DNA of 9,292 nt from the NCBI GenBank assembly GCA_023392225.1, contig JAEVZM010000436.1, positions 1-9,292 of the forward strand, in the 5' to 3' direction. The translations under genes and the position numbers were made by a program. The notes under the pieces are model-generated. The model saw only the letters and a program-made list of their open reading frames with translations. It was not told the origin of the DNA and ran no database searches. Positions within the stretch are counted from its first letter, which is position 1; every line of letters begins with the position of its first letter. Source of the DNA: Pseudomonadota bacterium (GTDB lineage Bacteria > Pseudomonadota > Alphaproteobacteria > Rhizobiales > Kaistiaceae). Below, piece after piece: positions 1 to 6,461 of the stretch.

Positions 1-14
1 AGAAGACCAAGCAA

Positions 15-668
15 ATGCCAGAAGTCATCTTCGCCGGTCCCGCCGGCCGCCTCGAGGGGCGTTTCCAGCCCGCCAAGCAGAAGAACGGGCCGATCGCGAT
101 CATCCTTCATCCGCACCCCCAGTTCGGCGGGACGATGAACAACCAGATCGCCTACCAGCTGTTCTACATGTTCGCGTAGCGCGGCTTTGCGGTGCTGCGG
201 TTCAATTTCCGCGGCGTCGGCCGCAGCCAGGGCTCCTTCGACCATGGCGCGGGCGAGCTGTCCGACGCTGCCGCGGCGCTGGACTGGGTTCAGTCGATGC
301 ATGCCGACGCCAAGAGCTGCTGGGTCGCGGGCTTCTCGTTCGGCGCCTGGATCGGCATGCAGCTCCTGATGCGCCGGCCGGAGATCGAGGGCTTCATCTC
401 GATCGCGCCGCCGGCCAACCTGCACGACTTCACCTTCCTCGCACCCTGCCCCTCGTCCGGCCTGATCGTGCATGGCGATGCCGACCGCGTCGTGCCGCCC
501 AAGGACGTCCAGACGCTCGTCGACAAGCTCAAGACCCAGCGCGGGATCAAGATCGACCAGCAGATCATTCCCGGCGCGAACCACTTCTTCGAGAACAATG
601 TCGACGAGCTGATCGGCGTCTGCTCCGACTATCTCGACCGGCGCCTGGCGATGGTCGACGCCGCGTAA
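15..668 (+). pseudogene. Alpha/beta hydrolase (COG2945-type) interrupted by an in-frame amber codon
   Basis: Reading from ATG at 15 gives a product starting MPEVIF, typical of small alpha/beta superfamily hydrolases (about 215-220 residues). The frame holds 217 codons and one internal TAG, codon 55 (177-179). Family hallmarks lie on both sides. Upstream are LHPHPQFGGTMNN (residues 31-43) and downstream FNFRGVGRSQG (63-73), the nucleophile elbow GFSFG (107-111, Ser109), the acid-bearing HGDADRVVP (Asp157 likely) and the catalytic His in GANHFF (His190). The phase is unchanged across the stop, so one base substitution (for example CAG or GAG to TAG) explains it. Translation might restart at GTG 192, but that product would lack the first strand and the HPHP oxyanion region, so it is unlikely to be active. 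The true substrate is unknown. The alternatives are a sequencing error or a recently inactivated gene. Only 14 bases precede the start, so upstream context is not visible. Confidence 0.85.
177..179 (+). other. In-frame TAG stop inside the hydrolase gene
   Basis: The TAG falls between ...LFYMFA and RGFAVLRFNFRG, within a conserved helix-to-strand stretch that normally reads through as F-(A/V)-x-RGF. Frame and homology continue on both sides, so this is a point change and not an indel. Nothing in the window (such as tRNA-Pyl genes) suggests suppression. Confidence 0.9.
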
Positions 669-744
669 CATTCCGGCGCTACCGTGGCAGGGTGGTACGG
701 GCGTTGCTGCTGCGGCAGGCGATGGCCCTCCCGCCACGGATGGA

Positions 745-1803
745 ATGCTGCGCAGCGAGTTGGATGACATGGCACGACGGTCGCGGACGAACGGCACGGT
801 TCCGGTGAATCTGGCCCTGCAGGGTGGCGGGTCGCATGGCGCGTTCACCTGGGGCGTCCTCGACCGGCTGCTCGAGGAGCCGGGGCTGGAGATCGACGGC
901 ATCTCCGGCACCTCGGCCGGAGCGATGAACGCTGCGGTGCTCGCCTCGGGCTTTCGCAAGGGCGGCGCCGACGGCGCCCGTGCGGCGCTGGAGGACTTCT
1001 GGCGGCGGGTCTCCGATTCCGCGCGCTTCAGCCCCTTCCAGCGTGGGCCGCTCGACGTGCTGCTGGGGCGCTGGACGCTCGACAACTCGCCGCTGTTCGT
1101 CGCCATGGACGTGATGTCACGGCTCTACTCGCCCTACGACCTCAATCCACACGGCCACAATCCGCTGCGCGACATCCTGTGCCGGGTCATCGACTTCGAC
1201 CACATCACGGAAGCCCCGATCCGGCTGTTCATCACAGCCACCAACGTGCGCACCGGCCGCGGGAGGGTGTTCCGCAACGAGACGGTGACGCCCGACGTGC
1301 TGCTCGCCTCGGCCTGCCTGCCGCCCATGTTCCAGGCGATCGAGATCGATGGCGACCCGTACTGGGACGGCGGCTATTCCGGCAACCCGACGATCACGCC
1401 GCTTATCCGCGAGCTCGATTCCGACGACACGATCCTGGTGCCGATCAACCCGGTCGAGCGTCCCGGCACGCCGCACAGCGCCCGCGACATCCTCAACCGC
1501 CTCAACGAAGTGTCGTTCAACGCCGTGCTCCTCAAGGAGCTGAGGATGATCGCGATGATGCGACAGGTCGCCGATCCCGGGCATGCCGAGGGCGCGCGCT
1601 GGGCACGGATGCGGGTGCACCTCGTGCCGAACCACATCATGGCCGACCTTGGCTACTCGTCGAAGCTGAACGCCGAGTGGAGCTTCCTGTCGATGCTCCG
1701 CGAAGAGGGGCGGAAGGCATGCGAGGGCTTTCTCGCGACGCACCGCGCGACCATCGGCAAGCAGTCGACCATCGACCTCGACGTGTTGCTCGAAGGGGTC
1801 TGA
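745..1803 (+). CDS. Patatin-like phospholipase family protein
   Basis: Product of 352 residues with the complete patatin fold signature: the glycine-rich oxyanion loop GGGSHG (residues 27-32), the nucleophile elbow GTSAG (55-59, Ser57) and the catalytic DGG (208-210, Asp208), a Ser-Asp dyad. The family hydrolyses acyl esters of phospholipids or related lipids. The exact substrate cannot be read from sequence. SACLPPMFQAIEIDGDPYWDGG and the IPINP-like strand LVPINPVERP are typical of bacterial members near this length. No signal peptide or transmembrane segment is visible, so it is probably cytosolic or loosely membrane-associated, although some relatives are secreted. The start is uncertain: ATG 745 has only a weak GGATGGA directly before it, and ATG 769 (residue 9) is an in-frame alternative. 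It lies 76 bases after the hydrolase and converges on the antiporter gene with 34 bases between stops, so it may be transcribed alone. Confidence 0.93.
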   Translation: MLRSELDDMARRSRTNGTVPVNLALQGGGSHGAFTWGVLDRLLEEPGLEIDGISGTSAGAMNAAVLASGFRKGGADGARAALEDFWRRVSDSARFSPFQRGPLDVLLGRWTLDNSPLFVAMDVMSRLYSPYDLNPHGHNPLRDILCRVIDFDHITEAPIRLFITATNVRTGRGRVFRNETVTPDVLLASACLPPMFQAIEIDGDPYWDGGYSGNPTITPLIRELDSDDTILVPINPVERPGTPHSARDILNRLNEVSFNAVLLKELRMIAMMRQVADPGHAEGARWARMRVHLVPNHIMADLGYSSKLNAEWSFLSMLREEGRKACEGFLATHRATIGKQSTIDLDVLLEGV

Positions 1804-1821
1804 CGCCTCTCCAAGTCGGCC

Positions 1822-1834
1822 CGGCGCTTCGCCG
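1822..1834. terminator. Weak hairpin between convergent genes
   Basis: CGGCG (1822-1826) and CGCCG (1830-1834) form a 5-bp stem with a CTT loop in the 34-base gap between two convergent stop codons. Neither strand has a following T-run, so this is not a canonical intrinsic terminator. It could act as a bidirectional transcript end or be chance in GC-rich DNA. Confidence 0.3.
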
Positions 1835-1837
1835 CCC

Positions 1838-3766
1838 TCAGCGCCCCGGTGGCAGCGCCGGCTTGTCGACGCTCCCCCCCTCCCCGGCTTCGGTAAGCAC
1901 GGCAACCGGCTCCGCCTCCGGGGCGGGCTCGGAACCGGTCGCAAGGTCCGGCTCTTCGGGGATTCTCGGCGGCCTCCTCCCCCACAGGCGACGCGCCGAG
2001 CGCAGGATGCCGACGATCTCGCGCGGCGTCTGGAACAGGGGAATCTGGGGCGGCCGCTGCGAATGCTCGAGAGCGAGCCCGACCTCGTCGATCTGGTGGT
2101 CGTCGTCGACGCTGCGGACGATGAGCTCGATCGGGCCATAGGGTACGCGATCGCCCTGCTCGATGTCGCCGGCCAGCTCGCGGCGCAGCAGCTCCGCGAT
2201 GCTCAGCGTCTCGTCGCCGGCCTGCAGCGGCGTATCGTACAACCTGGCGAGGTCGACGACGCTGGTCTCGGGATCGATGGCGAACTCGCCGTAGAGCTGC
2301 GGGTCGGAAGCGCTTTCGACCGGGCCGGCGAACATGCTGTCGAGCAGCTCGATGTAGCGCGGCGGGGTGAGCACATAGATCTGGTCGCCGGGCCGCGGCC
2401 GCCCGGCACGGTCGGGACGAAGGGAACGGCCGTCGCGGACGAGCAGCGCCGGCCGCGCCCAGCGCGGGATGCGCTGGCCCTTGGCGACGGGGCTCTCGGG
2501 ATGGACCACGTACACCGCCACCTCGTAGCCGCCGCGGCCGGGCAGCTCGAGCTCGATCCGGTCGACGGGGCCGATCCGCGGCGGCACCACCAGCTTCAGC
2601 CAGCGGGCGAGCGGCGCGATCGTCCAGCCCTGCACCAGCAGCGAGAACAGGACGACGATGAAGGCGATGTTGAAGATCTCCTGGCCGTAGGGGAGACCGC
2701 CGAGCACCGGCACGATCGCGAGGAGGATGGTGGTCGCGCCGCGGAGGCCCACCCATGACAGGAAGGCGAGCTCGCGCCGCGAGAAGCTGAACGGCAGCAG
2801 GCAGAGCCAGACCGCGATCGGCCGCGCGAAGAAGGTAAGGAAGATGGCGATGCCGAGCGCCGTCGCCATCACGCCCGGGAACTCGGATGGCGTCGCGAGC
2901 AGGCCGAGGGTGAGGAACATGGCGATCTGGCTCAGCCAGGTCGTGCCCTCCTGGAAGCGCTTCAGCGTCACGCTGTGCCGGACCTTGGCATTGCCGGCGA
3001 TGACGCCGGCGATGAACACGGCGAGGAAGCCGCTGCCGCCGAGCATGCCGGAGGCGGCGAAGGTGCCGAGCGCCAGGCCGAGCACCATGATCGGGTAGAG
3101 CGCCGCCTCGAAATTGGTCCGGTTCATGACCTCGGCGATGACGAAGCCGCCGGCCACCCCGATCAGGCTGCCGACGCCGGCCTGGAGGGCGAAGGTGCTG
3201 AACAGCTCGAGCAACGGCGCCTCGCTGGGCGCCGTCGCCAGCTCGACCAGCGAGATGGCGAGGAAGATCGCGGCCGGGTCGTTCGATCCGGACTCGACTT
3301 CGAGCGTCGAGCGCACGCGGTCGCGGACATTGATGCCGCCGACCCGGAGCAGGAAGAACACCGCCGCCGCGTCGGTGGGCGCCACGGCCGCGCCGAGGAT
3401 GAAGCCGTAGAGCCAGGGCAGACCGAACACGAAATGCGCGGCGACCGCCACCAGCGTCGCCGTCAGCATCACGCCGACGGTGGCGAGGATGCCGGCCGGC
3501 CAGGCGGCGACGCGCAAGGTCGACGCCTTCGTCGCGAAGCCGGAATCGAACAGGATGATCGCCAGCGCGATACTGCCGACGAAGAATGCCGCCGGCCGGT
3601 TGTCGAAGGTGATGCCGAGCGGCCCGTCGACGCCGGCGAGCAGGCCGACGGTGAGGAACATGAGGAGCAGCGGGGCGCCGAAGCGGAAGCTGATGATGCT
3701 GGTGAAGATCGAGGCCACCACGAGTGCCGCGGCGATGAATATCGCGAGGTTCATCGCCTCGAACAT
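1838..3766 (-). CDS. nhaP2: Potassium/proton antiporter, CPA1 family, NhaP2/CvrA type
   Basis: Product of 642 residues. Residues 1-395 form a hydrophobic Na+/H+-exchanger domain with about 12-13 predicted membrane helices. They carry the CPA1 signatures TDAAAVF (131-137), ESGSNDP (158-164, Asp163 the expected ion-binding acid) and SWVGLRGA (337-344). The N-terminal GLLAGVDGPLGITFDN and the ALAIILFDSGF segment closely match E. coli NhaP2. Residues about 400-480 resemble an RCK_C/TrkA-C regulatory domain (ending in GDQIYVLTPP), and 490-575 match the cytoplasmic NhaP2 C-terminal region. Family members exchange K+ (or Na+) for H+ across the inner membrane in pH and ion homeostasis. ATG 3766 is preceded by AGGG at 5-base spacing; ATG 3754 is an alternative. 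A tail of about 65 residues, rich in Pro, Glu and Arg, extends beyond the usual end. The gene is monocistronic in view, divergent from the sensor kinase and convergent with the phospholipase gene. Confidence 0.92.
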   Translation of the reverse strand: MFEAMNLAIFIAAALVVASIFTSIISFRFGAPLLLMFLTVGLLAGVDGPLGITFDNRPAAFFVGSIALAIILFDSGFATKASTLRVAAWPAGILATVGVMLTATLVAVAAHFVFGLPWLYGFILGAAVAPTDAAAVFFLLRVGGINVRDRVRSTLEVESGSNDPAAIFLAISLVELATAPSEAPLLELFSTFALQAGVGSLIGVAGGFVIAEVMNRTNFEAALYPIMVLGLALGTFAASGMLGGSGFLAVFIAGVIAGNAKVRHSVTLKRFQEGTTWLSQIAMFLTLGLLATPSEFPGVMATALGIAIFLTFFARPIAVWLCLLPFSFSRRELAFLSWVGLRGATTILLAIVPVLGGLPYGQEIFNIAFIVVLFSLLVQGWTIAPLARWLKLVVPPRIGPVDRIELELPGRGGYEVAVYVVHPESPVAKGQRIPRWARPALLVRDGRSLRPDRAGRPRPGDQIYVLTPPRYIELLDSMFAGPVESASDPQLYGEFAIDPETSVVDLARLYDTPLQAGDETLSIAELLRRELAGDIEQGDRVPYGPIELIVRSVDDDHQIDEVGLALEHSQRPPQIPLFQTPREIVGILRSARRLWGRRPPRIPEEPDLATGSEPAPEAEPVAVLTEAGEGGSVDKPALPPGR

Positions 3767-3834
3767 GCTCGCCCTACCCCCCTCAGCTCATGCGCATGGC
3801 CCAATCAGCCCCACGATTGCCCAATTTTGCCGGC

Positions 3835-3849
3835 GATCCGTGGCGGATC
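3835..3849. promoter_or_regulatory. Dyad GATCCG-tgg-CGGATC, candidate operator
   Basis: A perfect 6+6 inverted repeat with a 3-base centre, about 70 bases upstream of the antiporter start and 220 upstream of the kinase start. It fits a dimeric repressor or regulator site by shape only, and no known regulator is implied. Confidence 0.35.
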
Positions 3850-3963
3850 AATGGCTTGAGTCACATTTGGCCAGGAAAAATGGCCCGCGCCGCACCCGAC
3901 GGCCGCACCTTGCACCGGTGAGAGCGGGAAGAGGAAACGGTTAGAATCCGGCAAGAGCGCCCG

Positions 3964-4024
3964 ATCGGCGACCGAAGCCGGTGCGTCTGCGCGCCCCTGG
4001 TGATAATCGGAAGCTTCGGCCGAT
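3964..4024 (+). promoter_or_regulatory. Long imperfect stem-loop in the kinase leader
   Basis: CCGAAGC (3972-3978) pairs with GCTTCGG (4013-4019), and ATCGG (3964-3968) with CCGAT (4020-4024), leaving a 3-base bulge. The result is 12 pairs closing a 34-base loop. If transcribed, it would fold ahead of the kinase start. The role is unknown. Confidence 0.3.
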
Positions 4025-4042
4025 GCCCGCCGCCATGCGGGC
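4025..4042 (+). promoter_or_regulatory. Hairpin GCCCGC-cgccat-GCGGGC upstream of kinase start
   Basis: A perfect 6-bp GC stem with a 6-base loop, directly abutting the preceding stem-loop and ending 28 bases before ATG 4071. No T-run follows, so it is not an intrinsic terminator. It could structure the leader or be chance. Confidence 0.3.
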
Positions 4043-4070
4043 GCGGCCCATTTTCGCTCATGGACGAGGC

Positions 4071-5660
4071 ATGACGGTCCGCTGGCGCATCCTGTTCTTT
4101 GAACTGATCATCCTGGCCTTCGTCGGCCTGATGGTCGCCGTCATCCTGTTCGGCCTCCGGCTGACGGACGAGTTCGTCACCCGCATCGACGGCGTCCATC
4201 GCCGGTTCGAGGTCATTGCCGAGCTCGAGGCCCATGCCAACAACTATGCGGAGCAGATCGCCGAGGTGCTTCTCCTCGGGCCGGAACAGAAGCCGGACTT
4301 CGACGCCGCCCGGGCCGAGATGGACGAAGCCTTCGAGCGGCTGAGCACGGTGACCCGGGCCGAGATCTCGACCCTCGACGGCATCGACGAGGTGCAGCGG
4401 GAGATCTCCGACGTCGAGAACGCATCCCGGCTGAACGAGCTCTACAAGGCGATCGACCGGGCCGCCCAGCGGGTCTTCGCGCTCCAGGATGCAGGGCAGC
4501 AGCAGCAGGCCGTCGACATCTTCCGGCGCGATGTCGAGTATCGCCTGTCCAACGACTTCGAGGAGATCATCGAGGCGGCGTTGCAGGACGAGCGGAGCGA
4601 GGTCGTAGCGGAGCGGGCCGAGGTGCGGGCGCAGCAGGAGGCGGCCTTCGTCGGCGCCGCCGTCCTCACCCTGATCGCGCTCGCGGCGAGCATCTATCTC
4701 GGCGTCAGCCTCCATCGCTCGGTCGCCCGGCCGATGCGCGAGCTCGCCGCCGGCGCCGATGCGATCGCGGCCGGCCGCTTCGACCACCGCATCCCCGAGC
4801 GGGGACGCGACGAGTTTGCGGCGGTGTCGCGGAGCTTCAACGCGATGGCGGAGGCCATCGAGGAGCAGCGCGCCGGCCTGGTCTCCGCCCAGACCCGGCT
4901 CGAGACGGAGGTGGCGAGCCGGACCCGGGAGCTGCAGGCGGCGAACGAGCGGCTCCAGGACCTCGACGGGCGGCGGGCCCAGTTCCTCGCCGACGTCAGC
5001 CACGAGTTGCGGACGCCGCTGACCATTTTGAGGGGCGAGGCCGACTTCGCGCTCCGCCGCACCGCGCAGCCCGAGCAGTATCGCGAGTCTCTCGCCCGCA
5101 TCCAGGGCCAGGCCATCGAGATGGGGCGCCTCCTCGACGACCTCATCGCCTTCGCGCGCTCCGATGCCGACGACCAGGGCTTCGAGCCCGAGGAGGTGCC
5201 GGCGGCCGAGCTGGTACGGGCCGCGGCCCAGGAGGGCGCGGTGCTGGCGGAACCCGAGGAGATCATCGTCGAGACGCGCCTCGACGACGGGGGCGCGAGG
5301 ATCCGCGCCGACCAGCGGCGGCTGCGCCAGGCCCTGCTCATCGGCATCGACAATGCGGTCAAGTACGCGCCGCCCGGGAGCCGCGTACTGGTCGAGACGT
5401 CGCAGGACGGCGAAAGACTGGCGATCGCCATCAGCGACGAGGGTCAGGGCGTCACCGACGCGGAGAAGCCGCACGTCTTCGACCGCTTCTACCGGGGTGG
5501 CGAAGGTGGACGGCGCGGCGGCGACGGCCTCGGCATCGGGCTCGCCATCGCGAAGTCGATCGTCGAGCGCCATGCCGGTACGATCAGCCTCGACAACGGG
5601 CCGGTGCGGGGCGCGGTGCTGCGCATCACGCTGCCGCTCGCCACGGAGCGCAGCGCATGA
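4071..5660 (+). CDS. Sensor histidine kinase, two-transmembrane, HAMP domain
   Basis: From ATG 4071 the product is 529 residues. Order: TM1 (about 7-29), a periplasmic domain (30-190) that is almost entirely helical and charged, like a four-helix-bundle sensor, TM2 (about 192-214), HAMP (212-265), a coiled linker (266-300), HisKA with HELRTP (His311 the phosphoacceptor) and an ATPase domain. The latter has the N-box DNAVKYAP (Asn428), G1 DEGQGV (456-461), F-box FDRFYRG (470-476) and G2 GLGIGLAI (486-493). All residues needed for autophosphorylation are present. The stimulus is unknown; no PAS, Cache or metal-binding motif is evident. I chose 4071 over GTG 3981 or ATG 4023/4035 because TM1 then begins seven residues in with a short basic N-terminus, and GGACGAGG lies just upstream. 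It overlaps the regulator gene by ATGA, so the two are co-transcribed and probably translationally coupled. The kinase-first order is less common than regulator-first. Confidence 0.93.
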   Translation: MTVRWRILFFELIILAFVGLMVAVILFGLRLTDEFVTRIDGVHRRFEVIAELEAHANNYAEQIAEVLLLGPEQKPDFDAARAEMDEAFERLSTVTRAEISTLDGIDEVQREISDVENASRLNELYKAIDRAAQRVFALQDAGQQQQAVDIFRRDVEYRLSNDFEEIIEAALQDERSEVVAERAEVRAQQEAAFVGAAVLTLIALAASIYLGVSLHRSVARPMRELAAGADAIAAGRFDHRIPERGRDEFAAVSRSFNAMAEAIEEQRAGLVSAQTRLETEVASRTRELQAANERLQDLDGRRAQFLADVSHELRTPLTILRGEADFALRRTAQPEQYRESLARIQGQAIEMGRLLDDLIAFARSDADDQGFEPEEVPAAELVRAAAQEGAVLAEPEEIIVETRLDDGGARIRADQRRLRQALLIGIDNAVKYAPPGSRVLVETSQDGERLAIAISDEGQGVTDAEKPHVFDRFYRGGEGGRRGGDGLGIGLAIAKSIVERHAGTISLDNGPVRGAVLRITLPLATERSA

Positions 5661-6349
5661 AGATCCTCGTCGTCGAGGACGACCGTCGCATCCTGACCTT
5701 CCTCAAGCGGGCGCTCGAGGCGGAGGGGCACCACGTCACCGTGGCCGAGGACGGCCGCGACGGGCTCGACCGCCTTCGCAGCGAGGCGTTCGAGCTGATG
5801 ATCCTCGATCGGATGCTCCCCTATCTCGACGGCCTCGAGGTGTGCCGGATCGTCCGCCAGGAGCGGCACGCCGTGCTGATCCTGATGCTCACCGCCAAGG
5901 ACAGCATCCAGGACAAGGTCGAGGGCCTCCGCGGCGGCGCCGACGACTACCTGACCAAGCCCTTCGCCCTCGACGAGCTGCTCGCCCGGATCGTCGCCCT
6001 GCAGCGCCGGCGGCAGGGTGCCGACGAGACCGAGAGCCTCCGCGTCGGCCCGCTGATGCTCGATCCGGCCTCCCACCGGGTGACGGTCGAGGACCGCGAG
6101 GTCGCCCTGACGCTCCGCGAGTTCGAGCTGCTGCGCTACCTGATGGCCAATGCCGGCCGCGTGGTCAGCCGCCAGCGCCTCCTCAACAGCGTCTGGGAGT
6201 ACAGCTTCGAGCCGGGCACCAAGGTCGTCGACGTCTACATCCGCTACCTGCGGAAGAAGATCGGCGACGAGGACGGGGCGCTGATCCAGACCGTCCGCGG
6301 CGTCGGCTATGTGCTCAAGAAGCCCGAGGCGAGCGCGAAGACGCCCTAG
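5657..6349 (+). CDS. Two-component response regulator, OmpR/PhoB family
   Basis: Product of 230 residues. The receiver domain (1-118) has the acidic pair Asp8/Asp9, phosphoacceptor Asp51 in LDRMLP, Thr79 and Lys101 (KPF), all intact. A winged-helix DNA-binding domain (about 126-222) carries LTLREFELLRYL, the recognition-helix region KVVDVYIRYLRKKIG, and the terminal VRGVGYVL. It should be phosphorylated by the adjacent kinase and bind DNA as a dimer at direct repeats. The start is secure: the ATG overlaps the kinase stop (ATGA), and GGAG at 5645-5648 gives 8-base spacing. The sequence resembles regulators in the CopR/PmrA/QseB branch, but family branch alone does not identify the signal. The next gene in the same direction is the RTX protein, a plausible target. 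The gene is followed by a C-rich spacer that may end its transcript. Confidence 0.95.
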   Translation: MKILVVEDDRRILTFLKRALEAEGHHVTVAEDGRDGLDRLRSEAFELMILDRMLPYLDGLEVCRIVRQERHAVLILMLTAKDSIQDKVEGLRGGADDYLTKPFALDELLARIVALQRRRQGADETESLRVGPLMLDPASHRVTVEDREVALTLREFELLRYLMANAGRVVSRQRLLNSVWEYSFEPGTKVVDVYIRYLRKKIGDEDGALIQTVRGVGYVLKKPEASAKTP

Positions 6350-6355
6350 TCCGCG

Positions 6356-6419
6356 CCTTCTCTCCCACTTCTAACCTTCCGCTCGCTCCGCCCTAACACT
6401 CCCCCGCTATCTCCCTTTC
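6356..6419 (+). terminator. C-rich, G-poor stretch, candidate Rho-utilisation region
   Basis: This 64-base run has 34 C, 19 T, 7 A and only 4 G on the coding strand, starting 7 bases after the regulator stop codon. That is sharply unlike the surrounding DNA, where G and C are balanced. C-over-G excess with many YC steps and little structure is the hallmark of Rho loading sites in RNA. It may end the kinase/regulator transcript or lie in the RTX leader. No intrinsic hairpin plus T-run is present. Confidence 0.45.
6371..6402 (+). promoter_or_regulatory. Paired CTAACnnTCC direct repeats, candidate regulator site
   Basis: CTAACCTTCC (6371-6380) and CTAACACTCC (6393-6402) match at 8 of 10 positions and are 22 bases apart, two helical turns. 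OmpR-family regulators bind direct repeats in phase with the helix, though usually at about 11-base spacing. The position between the regulator gene and the RTX gene makes it a candidate operator, but the surrounding C/T richness raises the chance of coincidence. Confidence 0.28.
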
Positions 6420-6423
6420 GATA

Positions 6424-6440
6424 CGGCCCGCGGCGGGTCG
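6424..6440 (+). promoter_or_regulatory. Leader hairpin before the RTX start
   Basis: CGGCCCG (6424-6430) and CGGGTCG (6434-6440) form a 7-pair stem including one G-T pair, with a CGG loop. It sits directly before the purine-rich ribosome-binding stretch GGAAGGGATGAG (6444-6455). It has no T-run, and its effect on translation or mRNA stability is speculative. Confidence 0.3.
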
Positions 6441-6461
6441 GATGGAAGGGATGAGACCACA

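Larger units (their letters stand above)
3767..4070. other. Divergent intergenic region, antiporter / sensor kinase
   Basis: This 304-base stretch between two outward-reading genes must hold both promoters. On the plus strand I see -10-like TAGAAT (3942-3947) and GATAAT (4002-4007), but no good -35 at 16-18 bases from either. On the minus strand, TTGATC followed 17 bases later by AAAATT is a weak pair. Dyads are listed separately. The kinase frame stays open upstream to GTG 3981, but that stretch does not look like protein of this family, so I treat it as leader. No coding sequence is supported here. Confidence 0.6.

Noticed and set aside
177..179. TAG read as pyrrolysine or another recoded amino acid
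   Set aside because: Pyrrolysine use is restricted to a few lineages with pyl genes and particular enzymes; this family and this apparent lineage give no reason to expect it.
1117..2139. 340-codon minus-strand frame spanning the phospholipase and antiporter 3' ends
   Set aside because: It runs across two well-supported genes and has Arg/Ser-rich low-complexity sequence without motifs.
2975..3859. 294-codon plus-strand open frame opposite the antiporter gene
   Set aside because: Composition is highly charged (Glu, Asp, Arg, Gly) with no domain; it is the complement of membrane-helix codons in the real gene.
3942..3947. TAGAAT as a -10 box for the kinase promoter
   Set aside because: The only TTG-type -35 (3910-3915) is 26 bases away, and nothing suitable lies at 16-18 bases.
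4060..4074. Tiny overlapping frame ATG...TGA (MDEA) just before the kinase start
   Set aside because: Four codons with no independent ribosome-binding site; overlap with the kinase ATG is likely chance.
3861..5573. 570-codon open frame on the minus strand opposite the sensor kinase
   Set aside because: The product is an Asp/Glu/Arg/Leu-rich low-complexity string mirroring the kinase codons. Long antisense frames are expected in GC-rich genes, and the kinase has full domain evidence.
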